Of a stretch of 18,190 nucleotides of DNA, positions 15,713-18,190 are shown in pieces; positions within the stretch are counted from its first letter, which is position 1, and the number at the start of each line of letters is the position of its first letter. Both the position numbers and the translations under genes were made by a program. Source of the DNA: Bacteroidaceae bacterium. Lineage in GTDB: Bacteria; Bacteroidota; Bacteroidia; Bacteroidales; Bacteroidaceae. The notes below the pieces were generated by a model. That model had not been told where the DNA came from. It saw nothing but the letters and a program-made list of their open reading frames with translations, and did no database searches. The stretch spans positions 1 to 18,190 of the forward strand of contig CAAFRW010000187.1 in NCBI GenBank assembly GCA_900765575.1, in the 5' to 3' direction.

Positions 15713-15893
15713 ATCGTATCAGTCATTTTCATTACAGGGGCAAAGGAAGTTTCGGGATAGCGAGCAGTCAAGTTCAAGCCCTAAAGGGTTACGGCTGAAA
15801 TCTCCACCTGAAGGTTGTATTTAAGCCGTAAAACTTGCCTGTTCCCTATCCCTGCACAAGAAAAGCCCCTGCAACGAAAACGACCGACACGAT
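15713..15893 (-). ncRNA. Candidate structured RNA, long stem with internal loop and side hairpin
   Basis: Within the 357-bp gap 15653-16009, bases 15713-15741 pair with 15865-15893 over 29 bp. Five positions are G-U pairs only if the minus strand is transcribed (A-C mismatches on plus). Inward lies a purine-rich internal loop, then GGGATAG/CTATCCC (15754-15760 with 15846-15852), CAAGTT/AACTTG (15769-15774 with 15832-15837) and TTACGGCT/AGCCGTAA (15789-15796 with 15824-15831). A side hairpin CCC-TAAA-GGG (15779-15788) makes a three-way junction. It lies downstream of the minus-strand helix-turn-helix genes. A transfer origin, 3' UTR element or mobile repeat is also possible. Confidence 0.45.
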
Positions 15894-15914
15894 GATGACG
15901 CATAGCATCCGATA

Positions 15915-15955
15915 CCAGAGAGGCACAACCGATAAATCCGGCTGTGCCTCTCTGG
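15915..15955. terminator. Strong 17-bp hairpin 3' of the excisionase-like operon
   Basis: CCAGAGAGGCACAACCG (15915-15931) pairs with CGGCTGTGCCTCTCTGG (15939-15955) with one mismatch and a 7-nt loop. It is 55 bp past the last minus-strand gene (stop at 16010). No U-tract follows on either strand, so if it ends transcription it does so atypically. Confidence 0.5.
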
Positions 15956-16009
15956 ATTGGTGGCGTTACATTGGCAACAAAAAGCTCCCTCCCCTCAGAA
16001 TCAGCATAG

Positions 16010-16303
16010 CTATTGCCAAGTCTTTCGGTGGTACTTTTCCAGCATCTTTTGAATTTCGGATTCTTTGTAAAGCACCTTGCCGCCTAACGTGATATAGGCA
16101 ATCTGCCCGTTTGTCCTCCAATCCTGTAAAGTCCTGCGGCTCACTTTCAATCGCCGGGATACTTCTTTGTCCGTCAGGAACCGTTCACCGCCTAATGTCG
16201 GTCTGTGACCGGCAACCAATCGTTCAATGCCCGATAACATTCTGTCTAAGGAACCGAACAGGCGTACCACCCGTTCATTCTCCTTCGTAATAATCTCGCT
16301 CAT
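16010..16303 (-). CDS. Excisionase-like helix-turn-helix protein (second in operon)
   Basis: This 97-residue protein has a C-terminal MerR/excisionase-type winged helix (HTH_17), seen as FLTDKEVSRRLKVSRRTLQDWRTNG followed by YITLGGKVLYKESEIQKMLEKY (segments of about residues 42-92). The N-terminal 40 residues form a probable helix used for pairing (MSEIITKENERVVRLFGSLDRML). Tandem small HTH genes of this sort in CTnDOT-family elements are Xis2c and Xis2d, which direct excision and activate transfer genes; orthology here is inferred. It starts 6 bp after the stop of the similar gene upstream, in the same operon. The two proteins share the EV..xLxVSRRTLQ/EILGISKRTLQ helix and probably arose by duplication. 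Confidence 0.82.
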   Translation of the reverse strand: MSEIITKENERVVRLFGSLDRMLSGIERLVAGHRPTLGGERFLTDKEVSRRLKVSRRTLQDWRTNGQIAYITLGGKVLYKESEIQKMLEKYHRKTWQ

Positions 16304-16309
16304 ACTTAT

Positions 16310-16588
16310 TTATTTAGTTTTAGATTTACTGATTAACGATTCTATATCTTCGGGGCGATAATACATCTTGTGTCCGATTTGGGTATAGGATAGCGTACCA
16401 TTGTCCCGATAAGTTTGAAGCGTACGCTTCGATATACCCAATATCTCGCACACTTCCTGATTGTCAAGCCACTTTTGCAGGGCTTTATCACCACTGACAC
16501 CGCACAGTGCTTCTACTTTTTCGGCAAAGTTTTCAAGCCTTGTCATCATCATTTCCCATGTTCGGGATTCTACATTGATTATTTCCAT
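16310..16588 (-). CDS. Excisionase-like helix-turn-helix protein (first in operon)
   Basis: This 92-residue DNA-binding protein ends in a MerR/excisionase-type winged helix: WLDNQEVCEILGISKRTLQ, then TYRDNGTLSYTQIGHKMYYRPEDIESLI (about residues 40-88). Its N-terminal half (MEIINVESRTWEMMMTRLENFAEKVEALCG) is a predicted amphipathic helix. It is the promoter-proximal gene of a two-gene operon with a 6-bp gap, running opposite to the integrases and the DUF3408 gene. The role is probably excision control or transfer-gene regulation of this element, as for Xis2c/Xis2d in CTnDOT, but the assignment rests on domain type and context. ATG 16588 has no strong Shine-Dalgarno, as is usual here. Confidence 0.82.
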   Translation of the reverse strand: MEIINVESRTWEMMMTRLENFAEKVEALCGVSGDKALQKWLDNQEVCEILGISKRTLQTYRDNGTLSYTQIGHKMYYRPEDIESLISKSKTK

Positions 16589-16970
16589 GATTCTATCTTT
16601 TTAAAATGTTTCTTCTTGTTTCACCCGCAAATAAATGACAAATCTTCGGTATCTCAATGGATTTCAGCGAAGTGGCAGCTTGTTACGCCGGGATGGAAGT
16701 GTGTGGCGTTCAAGTCGGTTCAAATAACACACTGCACCCATTGGTTATTCCCGGTTAGCTGATGATAAATAGCCCACCGTCAGAACTCGGCAAACTAACC
16801 CTACTTAATATAGTTGGCAAAGAGAAGTTTAGCGCATTACTCCGTATAAGTATCGTAATGCTCTGACTTATTGGATTATACAAAACAAATCCTCTTTCTT
16901 TGCAGTGTGTAGTCAGTCAAGTACACTGACCATACATACACATAGTATTCATTTTTAATCCAATCAGACA
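16589..16970. promoter_or_regulatory. Divergent control region between the HTH operon and DUF3408 gene
   Basis: This 382-bp gap has no gene. It holds several inverted repeats: AGTGTGT/ACACACT (16698-16704 with 16727-16733), GGTTAG/CTAACC (16753-16758 with 16795-16800, with nested CTGA/TCAG), GCATTAC/GTAATGC (16834-16840 with 16855-16861) and GTCAGT/ACTGAC (16912-16917 with 16925-16930). The HTH proteins may bind here. GTTAGTTTGC occurs on the minus strand (16789-16798), one base off the att-type core. Confidence 0.5.
16870..16902 (+). promoter_or_regulatory. Candidate promoter of the DUF3408 gene
   Basis: ATTG (16870-16873), a 21-bp spacer and TTTCTTTG (16895-16902, one change from TAnnTTTG) form a Bacteroides-type promoter. 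It has the same ATTG-21-box layout as the promoter before the HEPN-like gene. The leader would be about 60 nt and contains the GTCAGT/ACTGAC hairpin. Confidence 0.4.
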
Positions 16971-17399
16971 ATGAAAGAAAAAACAAGCGAGCCTATCGCC
17001 ATCCGGGATTTTATCGGCGGTTCAAGTGATTACAGCAGGAATACACCGGTTGAGAGTGAGAATCGGCAAACAGAGAGCGATGCTTGCACATTGCCACCCT
17101 CATCCGGTGAATTACCTCTAAAGGGAGGTGAACCGGATATACAGAGTGAAACTCCCCGACGAGCCACCGCCAAACAGCGCAAGGCATCGTTGGATGAGTA
17201 TCGGGAGCAATTTCTCCGCACCCCGAAGATTACCGACCGGCAACCGGTGTTTGTCAGCCGTGCCACCCGTGACTGCATCGATGATGTCGTGCGCAGACTC
17301 GGTGAACGAAAAATGAGCGTGTCGGGATTCTTGGAGAATCTGGCACGGCATCATCTGGAACTCTACGGGCAGGACATTGAACAGTGGAGAAAATTATAA
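16971..17399 (+). CDS. DUF3408 family protein of conjugative transposons
   Basis: This 142-residue protein matches my recollection of the DUF3408 family found beside transfer and mobilization genes of Bacteroides conjugative transposons. Residues 1-55 are polar and probably disordered. The conserved part is about 62-142: KASLDEYREQFL, RTPKITDRQPVFVS, RATRDCIDDVVRRLG, ERKMSVSGFLENLARHHLELYG, QDIEQWRKL. The VFVSRATRD strand plus two helices resemble a ribbon-helix-helix DNA-binding fold, so relaxosome or partition-type DNA binding is plausible. No experimentally proven role is known to me. Usually other tra or mob genes follow; here there is only a fragment, so the transfer region is either truncated or rearranged. 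The stop codon lies in the loop of a hairpin. Confidence 0.82.
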   Translation: MKEKTSEPIAIRDFIGGSSDYSRNTPVESENRQTESDACTLPPSSGELPLKGGEPDIQSETPRRATAKQRKASLDEYREQFLRTPKITDRQPVFVSRATRDCIDDVVRRLGERKMSVSGFLENLARHHLELYGQDIEQWRKL

Positions 17400-17414
17400 T
17401 TCCACTGTTCAATG
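17375..17414. other. Perfect 14-bp hairpin spanning the DUF3408 stop codon
   Basis: CATTGAACAGTGGA (17375-17388) pairs perfectly with TCCACTGTTCAATG (17401-17414). The 12-nt AT-rich loop (17389-17400) contains the last codons and the TAA at 17397-17399. It is partly coding, so the pairing is constrained on both sides. Confidence 0.6.
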
Positions 17415-17419
17415 AAGCA

Positions 17420-17458
17420 AATGGGCACAGTATATTAACTCTGTATACTGTGCCCATT
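17420..17458. terminator. Perfect 15-bp hairpin just after the DUF3408 gene
   Basis: AATGGGCACAGTATA (17420-17434) pairs perfectly with TATACTGTGCCCATT (17444-17458) around a 9-nt loop. It starts 5 nt after the previous hairpin ends. No T-run follows (GATAATAAAG), so it may be a U-less terminator, an mRNA 3' end or a protein/transfer site. Confidence 0.5.
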
Positions 17459-17480
17459 GATAATAAAGCTAATTTTCAAT

Positions 17481-17602
17481 CCGACATTCGGAGGATTTTT
17501 GAGTTCACCAGAACTCAGCAAGGTGTGTATCGAGTAACTCGATACCTTTTGAGTTACTCTCAAAAGCCTTGCCCTGCGGGAGTAATCACCCTCCGAAGTC
17601 GG
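17481..17602. ncRNA. Candidate multibranched structured element (RNA or transfer origin)
   Basis: An outer stem pairs 17481-17494 with 17590-17602 (13 bp, one bulged A). It encloses TGAGTTC/GAACTCA (17500-17506 with 17511-17517, loop ACCA) and GCAAGG/CCTTGC (17518-17523 with 17567-17572). The latter holds two hairpins, GTATCGAGT/ACTCGATAC (17527-17535 with 17537-17545) and TTTTGAG/CTCAAAA (17547-17553 with 17559-17565). A short CCC-TGC-GGG follows. The helices are consecutive and non-overlapping, as in a structured RNA or an oriT region. No reading frame explains it. Confidence 0.45.
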
Positions 17603-17646
17603 GCGATTGTAGGAGAGGAAGTAACTTAAATAATGAATGGATAGTA

Positions 17647-17847
17647 ATGATTAATATCGTAGAGAAAGTTACGGTTTTCCTCAATGCTTTAGACCGCATC
17701 CCGAAACTGATGGAGCAGTACAGGACGGAGGACGGGAAGTTGGAGAAAGATTTGCCCACGCTGCAGGAAGTGTATGGTGGTATGAGGAAAAAGGAGGATG
17801 AACTCAAACAGCTTAAATCCGAAGTGGCGACATTAGATGTTCCGTAA
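17647..17847 (+). pseudogene. Short fragment resembling part of a larger mobile-element protein
   Basis: This 66-residue frame begins at ATG 17647 (MINIVEKVTVFLNALDRIP). It continues with KLMEQYRTEDGKLEKDLPTLQEV and DELKQLKSEVATLDVP, a charged, coiled-coil-like helix, then a TAA at 17845-17847. From memory the segment with KLEKDLPTLQEV...KKEDELKQLKSE resembles the tail of very large helicase/methylase-type proteins of Bacteroides conjugative transposons; I am not sure of that. There the helix continues beyond LD, so the VP-stop here looks like a break. The same frame stays open for 40 more codons after the stop, to TAA 17970. Either a genuine small protein or a decayed remnant at the end of the element is possible. 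Confidence 0.45.
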
Positions 17848-17970
17848 ATATGTAGTCCAGTGAATAAACGAAGTGCCACAGGCAATTTTATTACTGACCA
17901 TGTTATCATCATCGGGCGTCCGGAATTTCATATTAACGATGAAAACCGACCGAAAAGGATAAAAATGTAA
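17848..17970 (+). pseudogene. Open segment in frame after the fragment's stop, possible gene 3' end
   Basis: After the TAA at 17845, the same frame runs 40 codons to TAA 17970. It ends in ITDHVIIIGRPEF followed by HINDENRPKRIKM, which has protein-like composition. A plus-strand terminator follows 17 bp later. This is what the 3' tip of a gene cut by insertion or deletion would look like. No family is recognised. Confidence 0.25.
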
Positions 17971-17987
17971 AAGATGTAACTTTATTG

Positions 17988-18028
17988 AATCATCCGCCAT
18001 TGCCAGCAAATAAAGGCGGATGATTTTA
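17988..18028 (+). terminator. Rho-independent terminator (plus strand)
   Basis: AATCATCCGCC (17988-17998) pairs perfectly with GGCGGATGATT (18015-18025), and TTTTAT overlaps and follows the stem end. It shortly follows the open segment ending at 17970 and separates it from the minus-strand gene that ends at 18100. Confidence 0.7.
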
Positions 18029-18099
18029 TACTTACGAAAAATGCTATACCATTATAGGGAAGAACGATAAATCAAGGACATAATTCCTATTTTGATAAT

Positions 18100-18190
18100 C
18101 TATGAGTTCTTCGATCCTCTTACCAAGTCGCTGTACTCAACATTACCAGATCCTAATTTTTCTTGTAAATAATCAAAAGCAGCCCATGCA
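18100..18190 (-). CDS. 3' end of an unidentified gene running off the window end
   Basis: Read from the window edge on the minus strand, one frame is open for 29 codons to TAG at 18100-18102. It encodes AWAAFDYLQEKLG, then SGNVEYSDLVRGSKNS at the C-terminus. The composition is protein-like, and the other two minus frames have early stops. No family can be assigned from so little. The region is AT-rich. It converges with the plus-strand terminator at 17988-18028. Confidence 0.4.
   Translation of the reverse strand, partial: AWAAFDYLQEKLGSGNVEYSDLVRGSKNS

Noticed and set aside
15713..15893. A-to-G-only differences between the two arms suggested a diversity-generating retroelement template/variable pair.
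   Set aside because: The repeats are inverted, adjacent and non-coding, and no reverse transcriptase lies in the window. G-U pairing on the minus strand explains the pattern better.
15713..15893. Retron msr-msd RNA as an explanation of the long stem.
   Set aside because: No reverse transcriptase gene is present nearby, and the HEPN-like protein is not one.
15835..16092. An 85-codon open frame on the plus strand.
   Set aside because: It runs through the hairpins and into the HTH gene antisense; low protein character.
17586..17912. A 108-codon open frame on the minus strand.
   Set aside because: It is antisense to the helical fragment and the structured element, with no recognisable motif.

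Overview
The window reads as a Bacteroides (order Bacteroidales) chromosome carrying the start of an integrated mobile element. The evidence is a SusC/SusD pair, lipoprotein signal peptides ending in a Cys, promoters of the TAnnTTTG type, weak Shine-Dalgarno sites, and IntDOT-like tyrosine recombinases next to a DUF3408-type protein.

Bases 1-6276 hold resident genes. A GH2 glycosidase (5' part only, minus strand) is divergent from an exported right-handed beta-helix protein (plus); both look like polysaccharide-degrading enzymes. A short-chain dehydrogenase (minus) is divergent from a membrane-anchored metallophosphoesterase (plus). A peptide deformylase with a lipoprotein signal peptide (minus) follows. 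The gaps carry a good terminator (2981-3030), an odd inverted and direct repeat cluster (3058-3190), and recognisable promoters for the dehydrogenase and the phosphoesterase.

Bases 6440-11696 hold a SusC/SusD outer-membrane uptake pair transcribed leftward. A long 7-bp-periodic TTGAAAG/TTGAGAG tract lies just past the susD stop. No enzyme or regulator is encoded beside the pair in this window.

Bases 11697-17970 are mobile DNA. A 3' remnant of a tyrosine recombinase (minus) stops at about 11877, where the new DNA begins. Next come five copies of the heptamer GGTAACT, a nested palindrome holding GTAACTTTGC, two tandem tyrosine recombinases, and a small RhuM-like protein overlapping the second by ATGA. 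A low-GC cargo gene with an R-x4-H (HEPN-like) motif has its own promoter. Two tandem excisionase-type helix-turn-helix genes run leftward, and a DUF3408 protein runs rightward. The integrase, excisionase-like and DUF3408 genes together look like the integration/excision and early transfer end of a conjugative or mobilizable transposon.

The intergenic DNA of this element is unusually structured. It has a 29-bp stem closing a roughly 180-nt fold at 15713-15893, whose wobble pairs point to the minus strand. It also has a 17-bp hairpin at 15915-15955, two consecutive perfect hairpins at the DUF3408 stop (14 and 15 bp), and a multibranched fold at 17481-17602. After a short gene fragment with an in-frame stop, a plus-strand terminator (17988-18028) precedes the 3' end of a minus-strand gene running off the window. 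The structured segments together with the HEPN-like cargo are the best candidates here for something undescribed.
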